The translations under genes were made by a program, and so were the position numbers. A model generated the notes under the pieces. That model was not told the origin of the DNA. It did no database searches and saw only the letters and a list, made by a program, of their open reading frames with translations. A stretch of 64,000 bases of DNA from Pontiella desulfatans (lineage in GTDB: Bacteria; Verrucomicrobiota; Kiritimatiellia; Kiritimatiellales; Pontiellaceae), in assembly GCF_900890425.1 (NCBI RefSeq), contig NZ_CAAHFG010000001.1, positions 3,348,001 to 3,412,000 on the forward strand, given 5' to 3'. Positions 28,069 through 36,293 of the stretch are shown piece after piece (position 1 is the first letter of the stretch; the number at the start of each line of letters is the position of its first letter).

Positions 28069-31000
28069 TTAAGGTCGATATGGCCCCAACTGCAGCTTAA
28101 GGCGCATGAAGCGTTCGTCTTTATCTGAAGGAACCGTGCCGGTCGTCATGCCCGACGCATCGGTGCTGAAGGCCACATCCGAGTTTGTCCACACACCGCC
28201 CACTAGATTGGTTGTAACCTCAACGTTGTATCCGACATCGGCCTGCAGCTCCCGGTACTGCGCTTCCAGCTCGCCCGATGTATTGAAAGACATCGGCATG
28301 AAGCCCTGGCCATCATACGTCAGCGGATTAAAGTCGAAGGCGTATTCCTCGAGCGCGCTCATGCCATCGCCATCCACATCCTCCGTCCAATCATTGGAAA
28401 GTCCATATTTCGACTGCCAACTCGAGGCCGGCACCATCCAGCGTAGGTTGGCAAAGAGACGCTCGGCTTCCGTCCAGTTGGATGCCGACAGGTTTTCCGT
28501 ACTGTCGTCAGGATTATACACGGTAAGGTTGCCCGACCTCAGAAACAGCCAGGATACGCGGGAGAAATCGCTAAGCGTTGCTTCGCCGGCCACGACCGGT
28601 CGGAACTCCGAAGGGTCAATCTTGATGGTTTCCCAATCCCCGGAACCGCTTACGCTCTTCAGTACGGCATAGGTTACCTCGGTGCCGTTGTCGATATCTT
28701 TGCGGCCGTTGGTCTCCAGGCCGATCAACAACGATTTGGGCGTATCGGATTTGATGTCCATGGCCAGTACGGCACCGGGATACCCTTTGTAGAAGGGATC
28801 TTTCGGTTTCAAGGTATACGCCTGCCATCCGGAACTGCTGCTCCAGCTCACCTGATACCAATCCTGATAATCCCGCGTAAAGTCATCCCACAAAATGGCC
28901 TTTCCGTCCGCGACGAACGACGAGCCTGCATCCATCAGTTCCTGCGCCGGGATCTGCTTGAGGTTGGAACTCAGGAGATAGTCACCCGTGTAAGGTGTCG
29001 AATCCCCACGGTTCACGATGGCGTAGGACGTATGGTCGTAGTCGTAGAAGACATTGGCGTAGGCGATCAGCGGCTGGCCCTGCACGATATTGCGGCAGGT
29101 GCCTTTCCATACGTTGGAACCGACGTTTTTCACATCCACCGCGGCGCGCCAGAAACGGGTGCGCGGCTGTTCATCCACCGTATAGAAAATCTCCACCTTG
29201 GTGATCGGCTTCGAAGTATCCGCCGTAACCGTGACCACCGGCCCTTCCGCCCCGGCTAAATCCACCGTAATTTCCGGCTGATCCGGGAGTGTATAATCCC
29301 CTTTCAAATGCTGGTTAAACCAGAACATCGCCGTAATTTCATTTGCCGGAATATTCCGATGGCTCATGTGCGGAGGAATCGAGAAGCGACGATCCGTTGA
29401 CGCCGGGATCAGGTTTTCCCAGTTATACATCAGGTTATCGCTCGGCGCGTTGAAGTCGTTCGCCGGCCCCCAATAGAGGATCGGCGTGGCAATGGTTGGC
29501 ATGGCCGCGCGGCACACCGCCAGCTTCGACAGGTCGGTGCGCCCCGGATCATTGTCATGAAAGCCGGGCAGGCCGATCGCATCGATTTCCGCCGGCGTGA
29601 ATTCCCCGGAACCGCCCACGCTCGGCGCGGCGGCCCACAGGCGGCCATCCACACCGGACAGGTAGGTGGTCTGCTCGCCGCCCATGGAATAGCCGGTGAC
29701 GGCCAGACGGATGCCGTCCGTCTCCGCCTGCCGCTGCAGGAAGGTCAGGCCGCGGCGGTTGGCGACACAGAGCAGGAACCAGTTGCTGTTGCGCGGCGAG
29801 GCCACGCGGTCGATGGTTTTATCGTCCGGCTCCACCGTGATAAAGGTGGACTGGTGGTAGACCTGCCGCGCATCAACCGAACCCCACTCCGTATTGGCCT
29901 CGCCCGGTGCGGCGCCTTCGAGGTCGTTGCCCAGCCAGTTCTGCGACAAGCAGGCATAGCCGTTGTTGGCTGCATAGCGCACTTCATTCAGCGTGGCGCG
30001 CCCGCCTCCGCCATGGATCTGCAGGATGGCCGGGGCATTCGTTGCGCCGGTCGGGAAACCATAAAACCCGGCCATCTTCGACACCTGTGTTCCGCCGAAG
30101 GGCGTGGTGAAGGTTCCAACGTCGTAGCGCACCGCACGCAGGGTAATGTCCCCTTCCGTCCACTCGCGCATGATCTCCACATTCAGCGGCTCAGCCGTTG
30201 GGTCATAGCCCGCCCAAGCTTCTTCAAATGAGTTGGGCGCCGTACCGCCTTCCATCACCGGAATCATGCTGGGCGTGACCATCGAAATTTTCCAGACCTT
30301 GGAAGACGTTCCCGTGAGCGTTGCATCGAGGTAGCTGATGATCTCCACCTCACCGAAGGTCTGGGTGGGCGCAAGGGCGGCATCGAACAACGTCAGCTCA
30401 TCGCCATTGCCGATATCATATTCCCGCAGGTCGATCAGCAGCTTGCTACCGGGCTGCGGAACAAGGCGGTCGTCCAGACTCATCGGCGTAATGCCAGCCC
30501 GATCCGCAACCACGTGAACCGTTGAATTGGATGCCGCATCAAGCCGGTAGGCGCTGAACGTGTTTGCGCTGCCGGAAATCTTCAGCACAGAACCGTCCGA
30601 CAACACCAGCCCGGAAACCAGATCCAACTCCGCGCCGTTTTCAATCTCAAGATCCGCCCCGTTGATAAACGACAGCGCGTGGTTGCCTGACGTTAACGCA
30701 TAATCGATACTGCCGCCATTCAGGGTTACGTCATCCCCCACATCCACCGCGTGATCGGCCGGAAGGAGAATCGTGTCGAGCATCGAAGGCACGCGGGCCA
30801 GATCCCAGCTGGAGGCGTTGTTCCACTGCCCGCCGTCCGAACCCGTCCATGTGATGGTTGCGGCGGGATGCGGAGACAAAATGGTCAGTTCAGCCGTATC
30901 GGACGAGGCGGAATCAAACGCCGCCGGATAGAGGGATTTCAACTGGCTGCCGGCATAGGTTCCTGCGTAGACTACCTGACCGTTAATCGTCGCGGTTTCA

Positions 31001-32268
31001 ACGGTCACATCCTGATCCAGTTTGACGAGGCCGCCTGCCAGAATCGTCAGGTCGCTTTCATTGCCGGTGAAGTCGGCATCAAAGTCCAGGTAGCCGGACT
31101 CATGCACCAGGAAGCTGCCGACGCCAAAGCCGCTACCTTTCAGATAGCCGCCCTGCACATCCCACAAACCGGCAAACGTGTTGCCGGGGTCGGTAAAGGT
31201 GAACCCGGTGTTCTTGAACGCATTTGCATCCCAGTCGCCGCCGACATAAATCTGGATCTTCTCGATCCCTGGCCCGGCACGCACCAACGAATCAATGGAG
31301 AGGTTCCGGTTCGCAGAAGAGGCATTGAAAAAGAGTGTGCCGTCGCCCGTCAGCGTCAACCCGCCGTCCAAAGCGGTTCCGCTGACCATGCCGATCGAAC
31401 ACCCGGCCGCCATGCGGAAATCGGCAACCGTGGCGGTTCCGCTGTGCTTGGCCATAAATGCGGCTCCATTCGTCAGAGTGAGCGATGCCCCGGCAAACAC
31501 GGGGTCGGCAAACTGCGGAGAGCGCGTCTGCATGCCAGGCGAGTCGTTGATGTAGGCCTTATCGATGGACGGTGCCAGTCCGTCCGACCAACTGGATGGC
31601 GTATCCCACCCCAGCGCGGTGGTCGCGCCGTGCGTTGTCGTTTGGGTAATGACCGGCGTCGGCTGTGGACTCTCGGTATTGCTGTTCAGCACAATATCGT
31701 CCAGTTGGTGGTGGCGGCCGGGGGAACCCGAGCCATCCGCCAGATAGAAGCGGAACTCGATGGTCTCCGAATTTTCCAATCCCTGGAAACCTGCGCCGGA
31801 AAGAGCAACCGTCTGATTGAATGTCTGCGGCGACGAATAGTCCGTGCCGGTATCCACGCCATCAAGCTGGGCAGCGGTGTTTGCAAATCCATCGACACTC
31901 GAATAGAGCCCCACGGCCATATTCAACGGACTCACAACGGTGTAGGTGTAGGTTAATGACGTGAGATCCAGCGTTTCGCCCGCCCCCAACCCGGTTACCG
32001 TGACGGTAAACGAGTGATACTGTGCCCCGGCTCCGGCGGGATTCACATCCCCGCTCTGCGTCGTGTCAGCTCCCGTGGCATCGGCCAAACCACCGCTGAT
32101 GGAACCGACCCCCACATTGAAGTCGGAAACCGTACTGTAGATCGAATAGTCGCTCGATGAAACCGAGTCCCCGTCAAAGGTAAACGTTGCAAACTCTTCC
32201 GCAGGTGCGGCCGCCGCCAGCAAACAAATTGAAAACACCGCTAGAACCTTCTTCATGATCCAACCCAT
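28069..32268 (-). CDS. Giant multidomain secreted carbohydrate esterase
   Basis: A 1399-residue exported protein. After the signal peptide comes a beta domain with FTFDGDS, YHSFTVTVTGL and GLYSSVDGF (25-195), an autotransporter-type unit (205-470), and a further beta-helix-like region (470-640). The alpha/beta hydrolase (about 690-1090) has IHGGGGRA and GYSMGGEQT with putative nucleophile Ser861, and SHRNIPANE as a likely His segment. A beta-sandwich (1140-1300) and a C-terminal module with DVDGDGMSALEEYAFDFNP ending RFMRLKL follow. The esterase core and the following sandwich match the smaller upstream neighbour at 32275. Start at 32268 has GGAA nine bases upstream; the ATG at 32256 is an equal candidate. 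Probably an acyl- or glucuronoyl-type esterase; the ester is unknown. Confidence 0.8.
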   Translation of the reverse strand: MGWIMKKVLAVFSICLLAAAAPAEEFATFTFDGDSVSSSDYSIYSTVSDFNVGVGSISGGLADATGADTTQSGDVNPAGAGAQYHSFTVTVTGLGAGETLDLTSLTYTYTVVSPLNMAVGLYSSVDGFANTAAQLDGVDTGTDYSSPQTFNQTVALSGAGFQGLENSETIEFRFYLADGSGSPGRHHQLDDIVLNSNTESPQPTPVITQTTTHGATTALGWDTPSSWSDGLAPSIDKAYINDSPGMQTRSPQFADPVFAGASLTLTNGAAFMAKHSGTATVADFRMAAGCSIGMVSGTALDGGLTLTGDGTLFFNASSANRNLSIDSLVRAGPGIEKIQIYVGGDWDANAFKNTGFTFTDPGNTFAGLWDVQGGYLKGSGFGVGSFLVHESGYLDFDADFTGNESDLTILAGGLVKLDQDVTVETATINGQVVYAGTYAGSQLKSLYPAAFDSASSDTAELTILSPHPAATITWTGSDGGQWNNASSWDLARVPSMLDTILLPADHAVDVGDDVTLNGGSIDYALTSGNHALSFINGADLEIENGAELDLVSGLVLSDGSVLKISGSANTFSAYRLDAASNSTVHVVADRAGITPMSLDDRLVPQPGSKLLIDLREYDIGNGDELTLFDAALAPTQTFGEVEIISYLDATLTGTSSKVWKISMVTPSMIPVMEGGTAPNSFEEAWAGYDPTAEPLNVEIMREWTEGDITLRAVRYDVGTFTTPFGGTQVSKMAGFYGFPTGATNAPAILQIHGGGGRATLNEVRYAANNGYACLSQNWLGNDLEGAAPGEANTEWGSVDARQVYHQSTFITVEPDDKTIDRVASPRNSNWFLLCVANRRGLTFLQRQAETDGIRLAVTGYSMGGEQTTYLSGVDGRLWAAAPSVGGSGEFTPAEIDAIGLPGFHDNDPGRTDLSKLAVCRAAMPTIATPILYWGPANDFNAPSDNLMYNWENLIPASTDRRFSIPPHMSHRNIPANEITAMFWFNQHLKGDYTLPDQPEITVDLAGAEGPVVTVTADTSKPITKVEIFYTVDEQPRTRFWRAAVDVKNVGSNVWKGTCRNIVQGQPLIAYANVFYDYDHTSYAIVNRGDSTPYTGDYLLSSNLKQIPAQELMDAGSSFVADGKAILWDDFTRDYQDWYQVSWSSSSGWQAYTLKPKDPFYKGYPGAVLAMDIKSDTPKSLLIGLETNGRKDIDNGTEVTYAVLKSVSGSGDWETIKIDPSEFRPVVAGEATLSDFSRVSWLFLRSGNLTVYNPDDSTENLSASNWTEAERLFANLRWMVPASSWQSKYGLSNDWTEDVDGDGMSALEEYAFDFNPLTYDGQGFMPMSFNTSGELEAQYRELQADVGYNVEVTTNLVGGVWTNSDVAFSTDASGMTTGTVPSDKDERFMRLKLQLGPYRP
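28386..28398. repeat. TCCAA-N3-TTGGA palindrome inside the esterase C-terminal module
   Basis: A 13-base palindrome with TCA centre, placed in the codons for NDW just before the DVDGDG loop. It resembles the TTCCAA-N3-TTGGAA elements at the same kind of site in 36283-38415 and 43997-46228, but the outer pair is not matched. Confidence 0.4.
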
Positions 32269-32274
32269 CTTTGG

Positions 32275-34173
32275 TTATTCCGGCTTCACCGCTTCATGAT
32301 CCTGCAAATGATCGGCGTCATCGCTGTTCGTGACCGACCTGGCCGACATTGCGTTTTCACTGCGATACGCATGCACATGCTGGACATACTCGCCGCCCAC
32401 CCAACGGAAGTTGCGGAAAATGACGTCCGGATCCTGCCACTTTTTATTTTTCGGGGAAAGTTCAAGCCCGCCGGCTTCATGGATGGCATCCCCCAGCGGT
32501 TTGTCCGTTTTCTCATTCAGGAATTGATCGGGCGACAACGTTACGGTCTGCCATCCGGAATCCCCTTCCAGTTTAACGCGGCAGGCATAGGTATTAAAAT
32601 CGGCCGTCCAGTAGTTCCGGTGCAGTTTGACTGAAAAATCCTCGCCGGCTTCGGTCTTGATATCAAACTGCAGCGCCGCGCCTTTCGGGGCACGGAATTC
32701 AGGATCACTCGGTGCATAGGTGAAGGGGCTCACGCGGTTGGCCGTGAAACCGGGCTTTCCGCCAGGCCCCGTAACCGCCTTGAGCCGCTTATCTATTTTT
32801 CCCGGGATCGGGTCAGTTCCGGTCGAATTTCGCGTCCAGCTGTCGACGCCTTCCTGGCCATCACAGAAAACCCGCGAGGGGGTTTTGATGGTCGCCACGG
32901 CTCCGATCTTTTCAGGAATCACGGCCTGCAGCGGGCTGGAAACAACGACGCCCGATTGATAGGTGATATTCGCAAAGGCAAACAGGTATTCATCCGCGTT
33001 CATGACCGGCGTTGCGGCCACATAGACATCGCCTGATTTCCGGAGCTCCGCATTCCGCCAGTGCCGGTTCACCGCAAAGGGATTTTCAAGCCCGTAATAA
33101 ACCTCGACCTTCACCACGTCTTCAGGCCGATCCGGTTTCAGGTAAAACAGCGGCGATTGATCCTTGCCCGGCCTGATCTGACAGTCCGGATTCGCCGGCC
33201 AAACCCCTTCGCCTTTCAGATGCACATCCATCCACATGGGCAGGTCATGTATAAAATCCATCCCGATGTGATGCCGCAGGCGCGGCGTCAGCGCCCAGGC
33301 CCGCGGCACCCCTTCCGGAATCAGATCCAGCGACTGCTCGGCACGATCCATATAGCCGTGGCGATCGTTGGAGGAGCTTAAGAACAGCATGGGAAACTTC
33401 ACATAAGGAGCCGATGCTTCCGGTGCCAGTGAAGCGCGCCAACGCCGGTCGTTTTCACTGGGTTTGTGCTCCGGCATGCCGATGGAATATCTCGTGTCAT
33501 CATACGTGTAGGTGTTCCACCCCGCGCCATAAATGGCACATCCCGCCTTGATGCGCGGATCAAAAGCCAGGTTCCACATGATGGTTCCCCCCATGGAAAT
33601 GCCGTATGCCCCGAGCTTATCCGGATTCACTTCCGGTTGACGCTCGAGATAGGTCAAGGCCCGCATCGAAGCCTGCGTCCACAGAAAATAGGCATCATGT
33701 CTCGGGCTCGGCTCCGTTACTTTTGTGCCTGTTCGCTTTTTATGATCCCCATTCTCGACCCCGTTCCAGCGGGTGTAGCGCTCCCGTTTGGGCCACTCGC
33801 CGCCCCAGTTGATCGTCAGGATCCCGTATCCGCGCCCGGCAAACACCTTGAGCCAGTCCTTGTTCACCGTCTGGCCGCCGCCGTGGATATGGAGCAGGCC
33901 CGGCAAATCCTTGCCGCCGGTCGGCGCGGCATAGATGCCATAGATCCGGACATATTCTCCATCGAATTTTTCGCCGTTAAAATAGACCTCCTTGTAGGAG
34001 ATGCCGTCTTCTTCCCAAGCCTTCAGAATTTCTTCGGCCAGCGGCTCCGCTCTCGGATCATACCCTGCCCAGATGTCCGGCGGTGTCATAACCGCAGCAG
34101 ATGCTCCTGCACCAAATGAAAAAGCCACCATCCCCGAGAGGATCCCCATCAAAATAAACGTCTTTTTTTTCAT
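32275..34173 (-). CDS. Secreted alpha/beta-hydrolase carbohydrate esterase with C-terminal sandwich domain
   Basis: A 632-residue esterase-type protein. The signal peptide is about 1-26. An N-terminal segment (DIWAGYDPRAEPL) is also found in the 28069 protein as AWAGYDPTAEPL. The hydrolase fold has HIHGGGQTV, TINWGGEW and GISMGGTIMWN with putative nucleophile Ser193; LRHHIGMDF supplies a late histidine. A C-terminal beta-sandwich (about residues 490-600) shares DIKTE and VIFRNFRWVGGE with the neighbour. It lies seven bases from the next gene, so the two are cotranscribed. Upstream is a terminator-like hairpin only 20 bases before its start, so expression probably depends on read-through. Acetyl-xylan- or glucuronoyl-esterase-like activity is possible but not decided. 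Confidence 0.82.
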   Translation of the reverse strand: MKKKTFILMGILSGMVAFSFGAGASAAVMTPPDIWAGYDPRAEPLAEEILKAWEEDGISYKEVYFNGEKFDGEYVRIYGIYAAPTGGKDLPGLLHIHGGGQTVNKDWLKVFAGRGYGILTINWGGEWPKRERYTRWNGVENGDHKKRTGTKVTEPSPRHDAYFLWTQASMRALTYLERQPEVNPDKLGAYGISMGGTIMWNLAFDPRIKAGCAIYGAGWNTYTYDDTRYSIGMPEHKPSENDRRWRASLAPEASAPYVKFPMLFLSSSNDRHGYMDRAEQSLDLIPEGVPRAWALTPRLRHHIGMDFIHDLPMWMDVHLKGEGVWPANPDCQIRPGKDQSPLFYLKPDRPEDVVKVEVYYGLENPFAVNRHWRNAELRKSGDVYVAATPVMNADEYLFAFANITYQSGVVVSSPLQAVIPEKIGAVATIKTPSRVFCDGQEGVDSWTRNSTGTDPIPGKIDKRLKAVTGPGGKPGFTANRVSPFTYAPSDPEFRAPKGAALQFDIKTEAGEDFSVKLHRNYWTADFNTYACRVKLEGDSGWQTVTLSPDQFLNEKTDKPLGDAIHEAGGLELSPKNKKWQDPDVIFRNFRWVGGEYVQHVHAYRSENAMSARSVTNSDDADHLQDHEAVKPE

Positions 34174-34192
34174 TTCACATCCCGACTACACC

Positions 34193-34224
34193 AAAAAGCC
34201 CCGGGTGTTCCCCCGAGGCTTTTT
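34193..34224 (-). terminator. Rho-independent terminator after the PEP-CTERM gene
   Basis: AAAAAGCCCCGGG and CCCCCGAGGCTTTTT form a GC-rich stem around a short loop, flanked by A and T runs. It lies 25 bases after the stop of the PEP-CTERM gene and 20 bases before the esterase gene on the same strand. It probably ends most transcripts after the first gene and lets some read through. Confidence 0.8.
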
Positions 34225-34248
34225 CTGGCCTAAATACCATTCGAGTTC

Positions 34249-35064
34249 CTACATCATGAATCTGCGACGGATGAACAGGACGCCACCGCCGAATGCCGCA
34301 ACCAGGCCGAGCGTGGCCGGTTCCGGAATGGCTACACCATCAAGTACGACTCCATAAAACCGTGCACGGGAACCATCGAGGTCGGTGTTGATCGCCCGAT
34401 AATCCAGCAACGTGTCGGCATAGTTATCCGTAACGTTGTCAAAGGTAAATGCGGCTATTGCAGTTCCATTGCCTCCAACTGTCGTCCCGGTAAAGTCAAA
34501 TTCCGAGATATCTGCATGGTCAGGGTCACTCACCGAATCCCCCGATCCAAGAAAACCGGAAAGCTGACCACCAAAAGCCACCTGTGCAAAATCAGCAGAG
34601 GTGCCGAAGATAAAATAAACCGTCCCCGACTTGTAACCGGACGTTTGGATCGTGCCGGCCGCATCCGATGCATTCGCACCGGTGTCCGCTGCAAATACCG
34701 TAGAGCCATCGGGTAAGGTTAATGCCACATTCGACTTGTTACCGCCTAATGAGGCTACGGGATAAGTCGGTGTTGAGATGGAAGATCCAGCAGACGCATA
34801 AACATTCAATGAGCCAGCGGTACTGTCATTTTCGCCCACTGCATTAACGAAAAGGTACTCCGAAACCGTTCCGTCTCCCAATGTGAATGTAGTAACCGAG
34901 GTTCCGCCAGCAGTCGCACTGCCCGCAGTCAGATTAATTACCGCTGAACCCGTGTCGTTCTGGCTGGACGACAGCATTGTGGTCGATCCATGAGCTACGA
35001 CAGAAGCCTGCGCCAAAGCAACTGTAAGAGCCAGTGTTGTCAGAATCGCTAATTGTTTCTTCAT
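34249..35064 (-). CDS. PEP-CTERM sorting-signal protein
   Basis: A 271-residue secreted protein with a signal peptide (1-20) and a classical C-terminal PEP-CTERM tripartite signal: IPEPATLGL, a hydrophobic stretch, and the basic tail RRRFMM. Such proteins are processed by an exosortase, which is not in the window. The mature part is rich in Ser, Thr, Gly and Asp (for example GSAVINLTAGSATAGG) and looks like a beta-rich surface or matrix protein; no enzyme motif was found. The ATG at 35064 has AGGAAAAGAA upstream. It is the first gene behind a conserved-box promoter and is followed directly by a terminator. Confidence 0.9.
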   Translation of the reverse strand: MKKQLAILTTLALTVALAQASVVAHGSTTMLSSSQNDTGSAVINLTAGSATAGGTSVTTFTLGDGTVSEYLFVNAVGENDSTAGSLNVYASAGSSISTPTYPVASLGGNKSNVALTLPDGSTVFAADTGANASDAAGTIQTSGYKSGTVYFIFGTSADFAQVAFGGQLSGFLGSGDSVSDPDHADISEFDFTGTTVGGNGTAIAAFTFDNVTDNYADTLLDYRAINTDLDGSRARFYGVVLDGVAIPEPATLGLVAAFGGGVLFIRRRFMM

Positions 35065-35133
35065 TTCTTTTCCTTTTTTTTCGGTGTACCCAGACCGGCG
35101 AACAAACACCGGCCTTCCCCAATTTGCTAATGC

Positions 35134-35177
35134 ATTCTACACAGATCCCAAAGCAATCACATCCTACGTTTAGAGGA
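35134..35177 (-). promoter_or_regulatory. Conserved-box promoter (copy c)
   Basis: Coding strand TCCTCTAAACGTAGGA (35162-35177), 22-base spacer, TAGAAT (35134-35139). One base differs from copies a and e. Predicted leader of about 60 bases to the PEP-CTERM start at 35064. Confidence 0.65.
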
Positions 35178-35222
35178 GGCCCGCGCTTTGAGTCGCACGA
35201 TGCTGCGCCCTTCCCGATCCGA

Positions 35223-36293
35223 TTATTTCTTGGATTTGTCCCGAGTGCCGATCGGCTTCCAGACAATGGACGAGGTCTTCTTTTCGAGGTCGATATCGAC
35301 GGTGCAGAACTCAAACTCGCGGTGGTAGGCATAGCCTTTTTTGGAGGCCTTGCCCAACGGCCTACCGATCCTCTTGCCGAAATCATCGTGCCACGTCATC
35401 AGCGACTCCTGGCTCCAGAGATGCTGCCCCTCATCCACCCAGCGGTAGTAGGCCTTGTCGTGCGCGACAATGAGATAGGCCGCGTGGCTGAATTCGTGGG
35501 TCTTGCTCCATCCGTCATGGGCCGAAAAACAGACGAACATCTTGTCCTCCGGAACCTGCAGGCAGGTGTCGATCATGGTTTCGCCGGCGGTGACACTGTC
35601 GCAGGTATGACGGAACCAGCTATCGATAAACACCCCGTCCACATTATCCAGCATCCCGATTCCGTCATACATGCCGTCGCGAGCCCGGTTCAAGATGAAC
35701 CCATTGATCAACCTGAAGCCGGTCATTTTTGACGTAATGTAGGATACATTGGGCTTATGCTTCCGCACAGCCGTGCGCCAGCCATCGATAAAGATGCCGT
35801 GAAGATCGCTTTCGGCGCAGTTGCGGTTAGCGGTCTCCACATACCAGTCGTTTTCCGCTCTGAGGGGAAGGTTCAGGTGAGTCGGCGCGCCGCGGTCATC
35901 GCAAATGAAATATTCCGGATGCTCCACAAACGCCTTGGCCTCGGACTCGAACCACTTTGGATAGGCCGCCCCAATGCTATAGATCATGATCGGCTTGCAA
36001 CGCGGATTGTTTTTTACCAATCGCGCCGCAGTCAGATGGCTGGTTTTTTCATGGGACGGATCCGGATAAACGGAACGCATGTGCGGCTTTTCGATGGTGA
36101 AATATTCAAAGTTGCCGCGAATCCATGCATATTGCTCCTCCGAAAAACCATCCCCGCTGTACGAATGGCCGTAAAGGCGCGTCTTGTGCCATTCACCGGC
36201 ATAGCAGGGTTCGGACTGGGCAGCAGATGCCTTGAATATCGAAAGCACAACAATGCCTGCAAAAAGGCAACACTGGTTCAGATTACTTTTCAA
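35223..36293 (-). CDS. Secreted GHL15-like putative glycoside hydrolase
   Basis: A 356-residue protein with signal peptide (about 1-25) and a single barrel-like domain. YFTIEKPHMRSVYP, ESDLHGIFIDGWR, DGVFIDSWFRHTCD and IVAHDKAYYRWVDEG suggest a GHL15-like hydrolase with acidic residues at strand ends. It matches the first 325 residues of the protein at 16023-19178. The start codon is TTG at 36293 with GGAG eight bases upstream, lying inside the last codons of the preceding gene (11-base overlap), so translation is coupled. It is the last gene of the seven-gene run from 48594. Activity and substrate are unknown. Confidence 0.78.
   Translation of the reverse strand: MKSNLNQCCLFAGIVVLSIFKASAAQSEPCYAGEWHKTRLYGHSYSGDGFSEEQYAWIRGNFEYFTIEKPHMRSVYPDPSHEKTSHLTAARLVKNNPRCKPIMIYSIGAAYPKWFESEAKAFVEHPEYFICDDRGAPTHLNLPLRAENDWYVETANRNCAESDLHGIFIDGWRTAVRKHKPNVSYITSKMTGFRLINGFILNRARDGMYDGIGMLDNVDGVFIDSWFRHTCDSVTAGETMIDTCLQVPEDKMFVCFSAHDGWSKTHEFSHAAYLIVAHDKAYYRWVDEGQHLWSQESLMTWHDDFGKRIGRPLGKASKKGYAYHREFEFCTVDIDLEKKTSSIVWKPIGTRDKSKK

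Noticed and set aside
36283-36293. Overlap of 36283-38415 with 35223-36293 as a sign of a wrong start
   Set aside because: The TTG start has GGAG at eight bases and begins a proper signal peptide, so the 11-base overlap is accepted.
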